DNA from: Zygnema circumcarinatum
Lineage: Eukaryota; Streptophyta; Zygnematophyceae; Zygnematales; Zygnemataceae
NCBI GenBank assembly: GCA_037447605.1
Contig: CM074821.1
Coordinates: forward strand, 243,748 to 307,747
Direction of reading: 5' to 3'
Length of the DNA: 64,000 bases
The translations under genes and the position numbers were made by a program. Positions 22,336 to 41,528 of the stretch are shown piece by piece (position 1 is the first letter of the stretch; the number at the start of each line of letters is the position of its first letter). Under the pieces are notes generated by a model. It searched no databases, was not told the origin of the DNA, and was given only the letters and a program-made list of their open reading frames with translations.

Positions 22336-22841
22336 GAGATATACCTACGATGGATGTCTGCACGGAGAACTTTTCTTGTGCAGGTAAAGCTGCCACTTTT
22401 GTGAGAGAAGGGACAGTCGTAGCTGGCGGTTCCTGCTTTGCTACCCTCCCTCCCACCAACCCCCCCATCCTTTCGGCTCGGTGAAACCTGATACCTGCAT
22501 TCAGTCCATAGTCATAAACCACGAGCCACTGATGTCTTTTCACGTGCCGCAGCTGCTACGTTTTGGTCCTGCAGAATAGTGTTAAAGGTGCAGAGGTTGG
22601 GGGGACAACTAAGTACTCTTTCTGTTCTGACACGTGCTCCCAATCGTTTCTTCACCGCGAACGAGCAGGACAGCCATAAAAATTGCCGGAAGCATGTTTC
22701 GTGATAGAGTGAGAAAGACGCCCTTCTTTGTTTTCCTTTTTTTGGTTTTGCTATGGGTCCTCGTGTAGACAATAACAGTTCTATCCAGATTAGGACAATG
22801 AGAGTTCAAGGGTAGTACATTTGCATCAAACGAAAGGGGGA

Positions 22842-22898
22842 CGGGGGGGGGGGGGGGGGNNNNNNNNNNGGGGGGGGGGGGGGGGGGGGGGGGGGGGG
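22842..22898. repeat. Poly-G tract with 10-N assembly gap
   Basis: Runs of G stand on both sides of ten Ns at 22860-22869. The fixed gap size and the homopolymer on both sides indicate an assembly break in a poly-G stretch of unknown true length. Confidence 0.95.
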
Positions 22899-23224
22899 CT
22901 ATGTAGGTTTAGACTGCCTCAATGTATTGTACTGTGGAAGGAAAAATGCTTTTGGGTCGACCTATGTCTCTGTACTGAATCTGAGTCCGAAGTCTGTGTA
23001 ATGTAATGTCGTAATAAGTGCAAAAAACTTGATTTTTCAGCTGAGCGGAAACAAGGAGCGCCGTAGCTGAACAGTTGCGTGGGGCATTTCCATGCGAAGG
23101 ACTCAGTTCCAAATTTTTCGTGTAGCTTTAGCCCGTACGAAACTTCAATTTAGGATTAGGATTTTGACAACCCTAATTCCTTCAACCCCAAACCCTGACT
23201 ACCCTGAACAACCCCAATGCTTCG

Positions 23225-23945
23225 ACTTCGTTAATTCTGAAACCATCAAGGCAACCAATTGTGACCGTTTCCTCGTGGTTCCCAAACTTGTTTGGGTCCA
23301 TGTCGCGATACCAATGCCAAATCCAAATCTGAAAACCTCAGATTCCTCCCAGATTCCTTTTCCTGAAACAAGTACAGTACAGTGCTTCTATGCTTTGCAC
23401 GTAATGAGGTCGTAGGATTGTATGTACTGATTTCGAAACTTATCACTTGGGACATGTGAAAGATTGCATGCCCTTGAAATTGGGAGGCTTGTTCGCCATC
23501 CTGAGATCAATGCCACTTCCATTCTCATTCTTCGGGAATTCCAAATCTCAGACCGTACACTTTGTCCCTAGGCCACTTGTTGGAAAGACGCGCAGTTGCC
23601 GACTCGCCCCCAAACTCCGCCTCTTAGGGCATACGTGGCGTGATCGACGGCCAGAATTCGGGTTCGAATGTGCGGCCAGAATTCGGCCAGGATTGTATGC
23701 ACTTTGAAACCAATTTCTTGGGGACATGTGAAAGATCGGATTGGGAAAAAGGAAGTGGCATTGATCCCACGATGGCGAGGCCATCACATGTGCATGTATG
23801 GACATTGGAAGGTTTGTTCGGTAATTCCAAAGCTCGAACCATACATATTGTCCCTAGGCCACTTGTTGGAAACAACATGAGGGGGTGGCAAACCCTCTGC
23901 GGGCACACGTGGCGTAATCGGACGGCCAGGATTACAGGACGAACG
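23225..23945. repeat. Cluster of dispersed-repeat copies with a direct duplication
   Basis: Two segments about 286 bp apart (near 23532 and 23818) share the words attccaaa, then tgtccctaggccacttg, then ttggaaa, and both end in an ACGTGGCGT-GATC/AATCGG-CGGCCAG block. A plus-oriented gagatcaatgccacttcc and a minus-oriented ggaagtggcattgatccc flank the two units. This is the densest occurrence of a repeat family also seen at 5.7, 13.9, 29.1 and 54.0 kb. Confidence 0.7.
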
Positions 23946-24364
23946 ACACTAAACACGTGTCGACCTCAGACAGCATCCGATGAAACGACCAGAACGTCAA
24001 CCTTTGAAAATAGCCAGGAGGACTCGACAAAAGGAAACAGTCACTCTTTGTCGCGTAGTTTCAGAAACGACACAGCAAAATACGGCTCAGAAGCAGCACT
24101 GACACGTGGCAGGTGACCAGCCACGCCATCATTTGGCTTTTGACCTGTTTGTGCCCTATGGACGAATCAGAATCATTGTTTTTCCGTAGAAACCCACAAT
24201 GAAATGAGTACCAAATTAGGGGCAACCTTGGATACTACACCTCCATACCAAGAACTAGTTTCAATTATCCATCCGCTAGTGCAATGGCAGTCTGTCAGAG
24301 TCGGCTCCCGGCGGCGCCTTTCTGTCCCGCCCTCCCTCTCCTCATGTTGGGGCGGGCCCTCGGC

Positions 24365-27342
24365 ATGGCCAGAAGGACACGTGGCGGCAGATTCGTCCTC
24401 CACGTGGCCCTTCTGCTGCTCTGCTGTCACCGAGAGACTTGCCATGGCCTCCTACAAGAGACCGATCGCCATGGAGGCGCGGCAGGTGAGATCGAGGGCC
24501 AATCCTTGCAAGAGGCCTCCCCTTCCCCCTCAATCTCCACCTGTCCTTCTCCCTCCCCCTCCCCTCCCCTCCCCTCCCCTCCCCTCCCCTCCCCTCCCCT
24601 CCCCTCCCCTCCCCTCCCCTCCCCTCCCCTCCCCTCCCCTCCCCTCCCCCTCCCCATCCCCCTCCCCTCCCTCCTCCCCCTCCCCTCCCCTCCCCTCCCC
24701 TCCCCCTCCCCTCCCCTCCCCCTCCCCTCCCCTCCCCTCCCCTCCCCTCCCCCTCCCCTCCCCTCCCCTCCCCTCCCCTCCCCTCCCCCTCCCCTCCCCT
24801 CCCCTCCCCTCCCCTCCCCCTCCCCTCCCCTCCCCTCCCCTCCCCTCCCCTCCCCTCCCCTCCCCTCCCCTCCCCTCCCTCCTCCCCCTCCCCCTCCCCT
24901 CCCCTCCCCCTCCCCTCCCCTCCCCCTCCCCTCCCCTCCCCCTCCCCTCCCCCTCCTCCTCCCCCTCCCCTCCCCTCCCCTCCCCTCCCCCTCCCCCCTC
25001 CCCATCCCCCTCCCCTCCCCCCTCCCCCTCCCCATCCCCCACCCCCTCCCCCTCCCCCTCCCCATGCCCTCCCCATCCGGTCGCCTCTGCTTGCCCTATT
25101 TCCATTCCCGGCACCCACCTCTCCCTCCCTTCCCTGTCTACTCTCTCCTCTACTGTCTTACATTTTTATAAGCCAGATCTAAACATCATCAACTTAAATC
25201 ACCTTATGTGACAAACTATTTACCCATTTTTTTTGGCAATGCAGAGGTGGACATGGCCGAAATCGCTCGATTGGGAATCATGGCTCAAGAGGAACCGGTG
25301 GTTTGGAAGGCAATTGAGTACCGCATGCATCTCCTTCTCCTCATTTACAAGGAAATGGGGAGCAGCTTAACCCTCGCTAGAGAGGCGCCTTCAGCATGTC
25401 TATACAACGGCTCACTTCGAATGACTGCCCTGAAAGTACAAAGTGATGGAAGTGTGGTTTGTGGCCTTCCCAAGGGAGAAGTTCGCCTGCAACTTGCAGG
25501 GACCCCCGTGACAGTAGAGGTGAGAGGAGCTTTGGTTCTCTCTCTCGCTCTCTCTTCTTTCCGTCTCTCTTCCTTATATGTTCGGAAAGTTTGTGAGTTG
25601 TCGATTATGAAAGAATACTGCAAAATGTCAACTTAAATCCTTTGACGCTGGAAAGACGACGGGATGAGGACAACGGAGAGGGAGAGGGAGAAGAGAAGAG
25701 TGGAAAAGGCTCAGAAATAGATGGAAATCTACTGATTTTAAAATGCTCCAGCAGCAATACCTCAATGCAGTCAAGCCTCTGTCTTGCTGAAGGCTACCTA
25801 CGGTTTGTGCATACCAATAATTTAAAAAAAAAATAGAAAGATGTAACAAACCGCGAGGCTCAAAGTACAGGTGCTGAGAGGTCAGGTTTTTTGAAACTTC
25901 CATCGTCAGATTCTCGTCATATTAAAAGGCCGAAGAATCCTGACATTCTCTGCAGGTTCAAAGCTTGGATTGCCAACTGATTCTTAGATTAATAAATGAA
26001 ATCACAACAATCTGAATCTTGACCTTCACCTGGGCAGATTAATGGGACTTCTCTTCCAACTATCGCCACCTATCCCGGCATACAGAATTGGATACCTCTC
26101 GCTTACTCTGCCGTGAGTATTCAAAACAGTCTCCTTCTCTTCGCCAAGGGAATCATTCCTGAGCATCCGTCGAATGACTCGATAGCGGACAGCGCCTGTG
26201 TGTACGGCGGAAGGCTGTCCACAAAAGTTACCAAAATGTGTGTAGAGAACATCCTTTGTGAGCTGCCCCCTGAAGGGGAAAGAGAGCAGTTTCGGGGTCA
26301 GCCTGTGGCATTGAACTTTTTAGGAAGGCAATATCCAACGGCTGTGCTGTACGATCCAGATCTGACTTCCACCGCCCTATCAGAGGAGAGTTTAGCGGAA
26401 CTCCACAAAAGGGGAGTGCGAGGTGCGAGTCACAGCACAAAGTCGGTTTACCGCCATAAGGTGTGCGCCTGCGCCATGTTGTGGAACAGGGCGCGTCTAC
26501 TTGCGGAGTGGGTGATCTACCACTCGTATTTGGGCGTGGGAAGATTTTACATTTACGACAACAATAGTGACGACAACTTGGAGGAGGTGACAGACTCCCT
26601 CAGGCCGTACAACGTGACGAGACACCCATGGCCATGGCTGAAAACGCACCAAGCCGGCTTCTCCCATTGCGCAGTTCGAGCACAGGAGGAGTGCGAGTGG
26701 ATGCTCTTCATCGACGTGGATGAGTTTCTCTTTCCGAAACGAATATTGGCAAGGCTGCAAAAAAGGAGAGAATCCGAACCCGAGAACAGGGCCGAAACGA
26801 TGGGCTCTCTTGTGGAGAGCGTTATTCAGGAATGGCAGGATCGTATTGGGAATCGGATATTGGGTTGGCTTACAGTCAAGTCCCATACATTTGGACCATC
26901 GAGGTTGGCGTTTCTCCCTCCTTCAGGGCAGACAGTAAATTATATATGTAGGGAGAGGAGGCGAACAAGCAAGAAATCTCTGGTTTTGTTGAAAGCCATG
27001 GCGTTGCCTTACTGTAGTAGCATCCATTTGTTTGACCTAAACGAGGGATATGAAGGGCACCTCATTAAACGTGGAACCATTATCAATCATTATAAGTTCC
27101 AAGTGTGGGAGATTCACAAGCTCAAGTACTACCGCCGTGCAGGGAGCTTCACCCCTGATTGGAGGTCAAAGGGGTGCATAGCTCCGTCGGTTTTGTGTGA
27201 GGAAGGGATGGCATGGGAACCAAAAGAGCCTCCGGGCTGGAGGAACAGCCACTGTGAATTTAAGGACAAGGCTATGCGGCAATTCGTTGAAAAGACGTTT
27301 CAAAAAAATGGGACATTTCCTTGGGAAGGAGTTGGTAAGTAG
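24365..27342 (+). CDS. GT92 family glycosyltransferase (DUF23), tandem copy 1
   Basis: Exons 24365-24485, 25245-25519, 26038-27342 (1,701 nt, 566 aa) join in phase. In plants GT92 enzymes are Golgi type II membrane proteins; the best known are the GALS beta-1,4-galactan synthases, but this subgroup's acceptor is not evident. The N terminus has a short basic stretch and a hydrophobic core (VLHVALLLLCC), a signal anchor. Exon 2 encodes a beta-rich domain. Exon 3 holds the catalytic fold: RARLLAEWVIYHSYLGVGRF, IYDNNSDDN, then MLFIDVDEF with the metal-binding DxD at about residues 358-360, and near the end INHYKFQVWEIHKLKYYRRA. Intron 1 carries the (CCCCT)n tract. Relative to copy 2 it has 18 extra nt (residues GASHST region near 26421-26438). 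The upstream ATG at 24344 is also in frame. The stop follows GGAGTTG|GTAAGT, a possible cryptic donor. Confidence 0.9.
24535..25070 (+). repeat. (CCCCT)n tract of about 535 bp in GT92 copy 1 intron 1
   Basis: The unit is mainly CCCCT with frequent CCCCCT and CCCCAT variants. It begins 50 bp after the donor and ends about 175 bp before the acceptor. The opposite strand is pure G/A with G4 runs, so it could form G-quadruplexes. Copy 2 of the gene lacks this tract, so it arose after duplication or was lost from copy 2. All long Pro/Ser/Leu or Gly/Arg/Glu frames here are repeat artefacts. Confidence 0.95.
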
Positions 27343-29860
27343 GGTATATAAACCAATTCTGGAGCAAGCACTGCACAGAGTTACGAATCCCTCCTTCATT
27401 CACCCTAACTTTTTCTTTTTTTGAAATTAGTGTTTAAAAATTGTTTCACGCGCTGTAAACGCTTTCATGCGGTGCCTTTTACTTACTTTTCTCGTCAGGG
27501 GACGCCAGTAGCCGGAGGGTCTGTTTCCATCTCCGAGTGTCGTTTCCAATTTTAAAGTTGCGGACCAGTCCCAGAGTTAGGGAGCTATGCCCAAACGCTC
27601 AGATAAGTCCGACAAGTCTCAATATCTTTTTTGTGGGTTGTCTAAATGTTTGAGTATTGCTCTTAGAAAAGTTGCGGGCGGTGTGAGGAGTGGGAGAGGA
27701 AGAGGGAGAGGGAGAGGGAGAGGAGGTTCGTAGACCCGAAATTCGAGAGTTTTGTGGGGGTGGGTTTAGGAAGTCGAGAAATAAGGAGCAGGATGGACAC
27801 TTACGGAATTGGACGAACCGTGGCGGAATGCAATGAGCAATTGTCGATAGCAAGATGACGTGTTGGAAGGCATGGGACAGAGTCAGAGTTGACACGCAGC
27901 GAAAGATTAAAGGAAAGTCAGGTCACAAGGTGGTCTGATCAGGTTTGTTAAACTGCATCGGGTATTTGCAGCGAATCACGCGCTGCTCACAGTGGCTCTG
28001 TGGTACACATCACACGAACAGAAAAGAAATGACAAAATCTAGCAATAATGACAACGAATGGATAAAAACGACAGTGAGAGGACTGATTTCGTAGTCATGT
28101 AAGGAGCACCCTGCGTGAGATTACAAACGTCTCAGCCGAACGATCGCATACATGCACATGCAGGCCTTGCGATCTGTCTCGCTGTCCCTCTCATCGTCAA
28201 GAACCCAAATCTGCAACACTGATCGATCATCGCCGGCGCAAACCAAGTGCTTTTTTCAAGCTCTTCACGGCGTCACTCTGTCCCTGCAGCGCGCTAAAAC
28301 TTTCGGCACAAATTCTCCGGCGACGCCGAATCCCGGATCTCGCGAGCTCGAGATCGGCGCCGTCTCCACCGTCGGATCACAATCGCATCCGACGCCATTT
28401 TTTGGTCGATGCGGCGCAGGACCCGGTTCCGTACAAGACAAATGTTGACCAGCTACAGTACAGTTCAGGGAGTCCTCGTCATATTTTCGCAATGGTTTCG
28501 GCAAATACCGGGCGAAAATATTGTTTTTGGCAAAGTAGAAGGTAGGCAAGCGGAATTATGTTAGAGTTCATGTATGTCCGTACGTATCGTATCGTGTCGT
28601 TTTTGTCATATCTTACCGCATCGTACCGTATTGGCTACTACGGCTAGTACCGTATCGGTACGTATCGATTCGTTTCGTATCGTATCGAAGCCAAGACGAA
28701 GGTGGGTATCGATTTCAAAATGGAGTGAAAAAAGCATTTTCCGTTTTTAACGCCTTTTTAAAATCTGCCCGGCCGGGAAGGGGTGTTTTGATCCAAAAAA
28801 GGGGTGGAAATAACACTACCCTATTTTTGTCGTTTTTTCGATTTCGACGCAAACTATTGGGCTCCACCGACCATACTTTGTGGACGCCTACCGTACAACC
28901 CGCCCGAACAGTACGAACGGTACGATTCGTACGGGCCCCACGGCCGTTGCCGCCGCTCTCGTTCCATGCCTTCAAGTTGGCATTGGGTACCGTAGAGCCG
29001 TCCAACGGGGTGTCGCTGCTTCGCAGTTACTGTTCCTGTTGCACGGATTCATGCACATTTGGCCCCGCCTTTTGTTCGTTTCCATGTCCAACCGCAAAAT
29101 CCGATCAAGCCGAGAGGCCCCCTGTGCGACCAGTTCCTCGTGGTTCCGCATGATGATTTTGTCCATGTACATTTGATGGCATCGCCATGCCACATCCTAC
29201 CATGGCATGGCATGGCATGGCGTGGCATGGCATTAATGCCCCACCCATGCCCGCCTCCCTCCACGGCCGTCACATCACGGCCTGTTTGCCCCCATGGCCA
29301 TGCATCCCTTGCATGCCGCACATACGTTGATCCGTGCATCCATTTTTCTGTGAAGGCAAGAGGAGGTTATGTCCTTCCCAACCGCCTCAGCAGCCACAGC
29401 TCACAGCTCACAGCTCACAGCTCTCAGCTTTCTGCACGTCCCTAACTTTCAATACTCAGCGCTCAGCATTAAACACCTACCCACTCAGATCTTAGCTCTC
29501 AGCATATTCAGCACACTTCCGTGCATAAGTCTCGAGATCGGAGAGTGATGGAGTGATGGATCGAGAAGGAGAGCAATAAGGAGAGGGAGAGGGAGAAGGA
29601 GAGGGAGGGCGGAGAAAATGGGTTTGGAGAACGAGAGAAGCGCTCTTTTCTGGCGCCTTTTGTGCAGCAATGGCCGGCAATGACGAGCGTTTCTTGTAAA
29701 GGTAACAACTCAGGTGGGTTTCCGTCGGCCGAAGTTTCACTGCCAGGATGGGGAATCCCACACACCAGCTCAAGCCTTTTCCGACGTGGCGAGCTGTGAT
29801 TGGTTCATGCGTCAGTGCAGGGTGAGGGGTTAGGCAGAGCGCTGGGGGGGCCCTCTTCCT
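27343..29860. other. Intergenic region between the GT92 copies
   Basis: It contains GA-rich DNA at 27690-27725, a degenerate CGTATCG-word tract at about 28575-28690, a dispersed-repeat copy at 29120-29190, a (CATGG)n run at 29198-29232, and a 7-bp CAGCTCA array at 29396-29430. The promoter of copy 2 must lie at its right end. No convincing gene is seen. Confidence 0.5.
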
Positions 29861-32148
29861 ATGGCCAGATGCACACGTGGCGGCACGGCGGCCCTCCATG
29901 TGGCCCTCCTGCTTCTCTGCTGTTGGCGAGGGCCTTGCTATGGCTTCGTTGAAGGGGGCGATCGACAAGCAGACGAGTTAGGTGAGATGCGCTGCCTACC
30001 CTTGCAAGAAGCTCCGCCTCCCTCAGTAGTAAAATAGCTAAATTAGCTAAATTAGCTAAATTAGGTGGAGCTCAAGGGTCAGAATAGAGAGAACATAATC
30101 TTTTTAGGAAAGATTACCAAGGATTTGCCCATCTCCTGAGAATGCAGCAGTGGATATCGCCGAAATCGCTCGCTTGGGAATCATGGCTCAAGAGGGACCG
30201 GTGATTTGGAAGGCGGTTCAGTACCCCGTGCATCTTCAGCTCCTCATTTATAAGGACAAGGGGAGCAGCTTAACCCTCGCTGGAGAGGCTCCTTCAGCAT
30301 GCCTATTCAACGGCTCCGTTCGAACGACTGCCCTTAAAATACAAAATATCGGAAGTCTGATTTGCACCTTTCCCACGAGAGAAGTTCGCCTGCAACTTGC
30401 AGGGACCCCCGTGACAGTAGAGGTGCGAGGAGCTTTGGATCTCTCTCTCCCTCTCTCTCTCTCTCTCTCGCTCTTTCTCCCCCTCCCCCCTCTCCTCCTT
30501 CCCCTATATGTTAGAATGGAGTGTTAGTTGTTCTTCGGGAAGGAACAAGTGTGAGGAGGGGAAGAAGGAAAGACGAGAGCGAGGCAGAGGGAGAGGGGAA
30601 GGGAAGCAGTGTGGGAAAGGCTCAGATGTAGATGGAGAAGTCTGATACTTCACCGCTACAGCAGCGATGCTTCTAATCAAGCCTCGATTAGCTTGCTGAA
30701 ACTTTCGTTGTCGCATTCTTGTCAGACTACAACATAAGGCCGGAAAATCCTGAACAGTTCAATTTTTTTATTCCAGTTGTGACTGATTCCTATAATCATT
30801 GATTTTTTTTAGAAATCTTCATCAAAACTTGGGTTTCCTCAGTCTGGCTTATGGATGATTGCAGATTAATGGGAGCGCTCTTCCAACTATCGCCACTTAT
30901 CCCGGCATACAGAATTGGATACCTCTCGTTTACTCTGCCGTGAGTATTCAAAACAGTCTCCTCCTCTTCGCCAAGGGAATCATTCCTGAGCATCCGTCGA
31001 ATGACTCGATAGCGGACAGCGCCTGTGTGTACGGCGGAAGGCTGTCCACAAAAGTCACCAAAATGTGTGTAGAGAACATCCTTTGTGAGCTGCCCCCTGA
31101 AGGGGAAAGAGAGCAGTTTCGGGGTCAGCCTGTGGCATTGAACTTTTTAGGAAGGCAATATCCAACGGCTGTGCTGTACGATCCAGATCTGACTTCCACC
31201 GCCCTATCAGAGGAGGGTTTAGCGGAACTCCACAAAAGGGGAGTGCAAAAGTCGGTTTACCGCCATAAGGTGTGCGCCTGCGCCATGTTGTGGAACAGGG
31301 CGCGTCTACTTGCGGAGTGGGTGATCTACCACTCGTATTTGGGCGTGGGAAGGTTTTACATTTACGACAACAATAGTGACGACAACTTGGAGGAGGTGAC
31401 AGACTCCCTCAGGCCGTACAACGTGACGAGACACCCATGGCCATGGCTGAAAACGCACCAAGCCGGCTTCTCCCATTGCGCAGTTCGAGCACAGGAGGAG
31501 TGCGAGTGGATGCTTTTCATTGACGTGGATGAGTTTCTCTTACCGAAACGAATATTGGCAGATTTGAAGGCGAAAAGGAAATCTAAGTATAAGAAAAGGG
31601 GCCGAATGGTAGGCACCCTCATGGAGAACGTGATACGAGAAGGAAAGAAGCGATACCGGAAGGGGAGAGTGGGTCGGTTTGGGTTTAAGTCTCATACATT
31701 TGGACCATCGGGATTGGCGAGTCTCCCTCCGTCAGGGCAGACAGTGAATTATATATGCAGTGAGACTAAGCTAAGAAGTCAGAAGTCTCTAGTTTTGTTG
31801 AAAGCCATGGCTTTGCCTTACTGTGGTACCATCCATTTGTTTGACCTAAAGGAGGGGTACGAAGAGTATGTCTGGAAAGATGCAGTCTTCATCAATCATT
31901 ACAAGTTTCAGGTGTGGGAGATTCAGAAACTGAAGTACTACCGCCGTGCAGGGACATTCACCCAAAATTGGCGGAGGGATGGGTGTAAAACTCCCTTGGT
32001 TTCCTGTGAGAGAGATTCGGCTTGGGAGCCCAAAATGCCTTTGGACTGGAAGGACGGCCACTGCCAAGTAAAGGACAGGTTTTTACAGACATTCGTTTCG
32101 CGCACTTTTCGCCGAAAAAATGGAAAATTAGTGTGGGAAGGAGTGTAG
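29861..32148 (+). CDS. GT92 family glycosyltransferase (DUF23), tandem copy 2
   Basis: Exons 29861-29981, 30148-30422, 30865-32148 (1,680 nt, 559 aa). The first two exons have exactly the same lengths as in copy 1 (121 and 275 nt), and all intron phases match. The signal anchor is LHVALLLLCCWRG; the catalytic motifs IYDNNSDDN and FIDVDEF are intact (DxD near residue 352). Up to about 31560 exon 3 is almost identical to copy 1. Beyond that point the C-terminal third is clearly diverged, and its middle is strongly basic (KAKRKSKYKKRGR), unlike the acidic segment in copy 1 (RRESEPENRAE). The two copies may therefore differ in acceptor or partner; that is inference. The protein ends WEGV and TAG. 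Confidence 0.9.
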
Positions 32149-33069
32149 AGGGGGGTGCGCTTCACGATAGCATAGAATTAGGATTCGTTGATTTCATCCT
32201 AATAATTATTTTATTGATTTTTTTATTGATTTTTTTATTGATTTATTACACATTGGTACAGAGGGATGTGGCATGTGTGTATTGGTCCATTCACTGTCAA
32301 TGCGCAAAGTGGGTCCTTGCCGCTTATGGGATGTGCAGAAGGTCCATGCATGCATCATGCGGCCCTTGGACCACAAAGGTGGAACATGCATCCATGCATC
32401 ATGGTGTGCATCATGCATTGTTCAACACCAAAGTGAACTTCTTCCAAACTCGACCATGTAGAAAACCGGACTGACTGCAAAAGTTAAACGGCCGAAAACA
32501 GAATTGCAAACAGCGCTGGAAGCTGAACAGGAAACGTAACTACAAACTGAACTGCGAACAGAACAGAAGGCACATCAGGAAGCGTGACTTGAAACTGGCT
32601 GTGAACATAACTGAGAGCAGAACAGGAAGCGGAAGTAGAAACTGGCCTGCAAAAGAACGCTGCGTTTCCCTGTTCGAGCGTGATTTCTGAAAATATCGGA
32701 GCGCTGTTCGCAGGGACTGCGCCACGTGGCGAGCAAGATCCTCCAAGAAGCGGGGAAAGCAAACGTCGCACAAGAGCGTCGCATGAACGTCGCATGGAGC
32801 GAAAAGCCAATCATCGGGTTCGCGTGGGCACCAATCGTCGCACCATGTCGCACGATGTCGCACGTTTTTGCAGGCGTTCCTGCAGCTCTGAATTGGGGAT
32901 GCAGAAAAGACTCCAGTTGAAAACGTCGCATGGTTTTCGCACTCAGTCGCAAAATTGGGATTATGTCGCATAAGGTCGCATAGCGTCGCACCCTCTGCAG
33001 GAAGCAGTACGGAGTACAGCCATGGTTGCCGTGCTTCTTGCTGCATGCTGAAGGCTTCGTCTTGCCGCC
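32149..33069. other. Intergenic region upstream of the phosphorylase
   Basis: Directly after GT92 copy 2 come three near-perfect ttttattgattt units (32208-32245), then a gcatgcatcatg-rich patch (32340-32420). From 32505 to 32660 the word gaacagga/gaacagaa recurs irregularly, and from 32762 to 32990 the pentamer TCGCA recurs about a dozen times. No gene is seen; the right end should hold the phosphorylase promoter and 5' UTR. Confidence 0.5.

Positions 33070-41528
<8,459 letters not shown>

Larger units (their letters stand above)
22336..24364. other. Intergenic region with poly-G gap and duplicated repeat
   Basis: It holds a poly-G run broken by ten Ns (22842-22898) and a dispersed-repeat array at about 23225-23945 that includes a direct duplication. 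Upstream sequence of the first GT92 gene follows, with ACACGTGG boxes. An upstream in-frame ATG at 24344 precedes the chosen GT92 start. I see no independent gene. Confidence 0.5.

Noticed and set aside
24342-25211. Pro/Ser/Leu-rich and Gly/Arg/Glu-rich frames on both strands
   Set aside because: They arise from the (CCCCT)n repeat in GT92 copy 1 intron 1; the real exons flank it.
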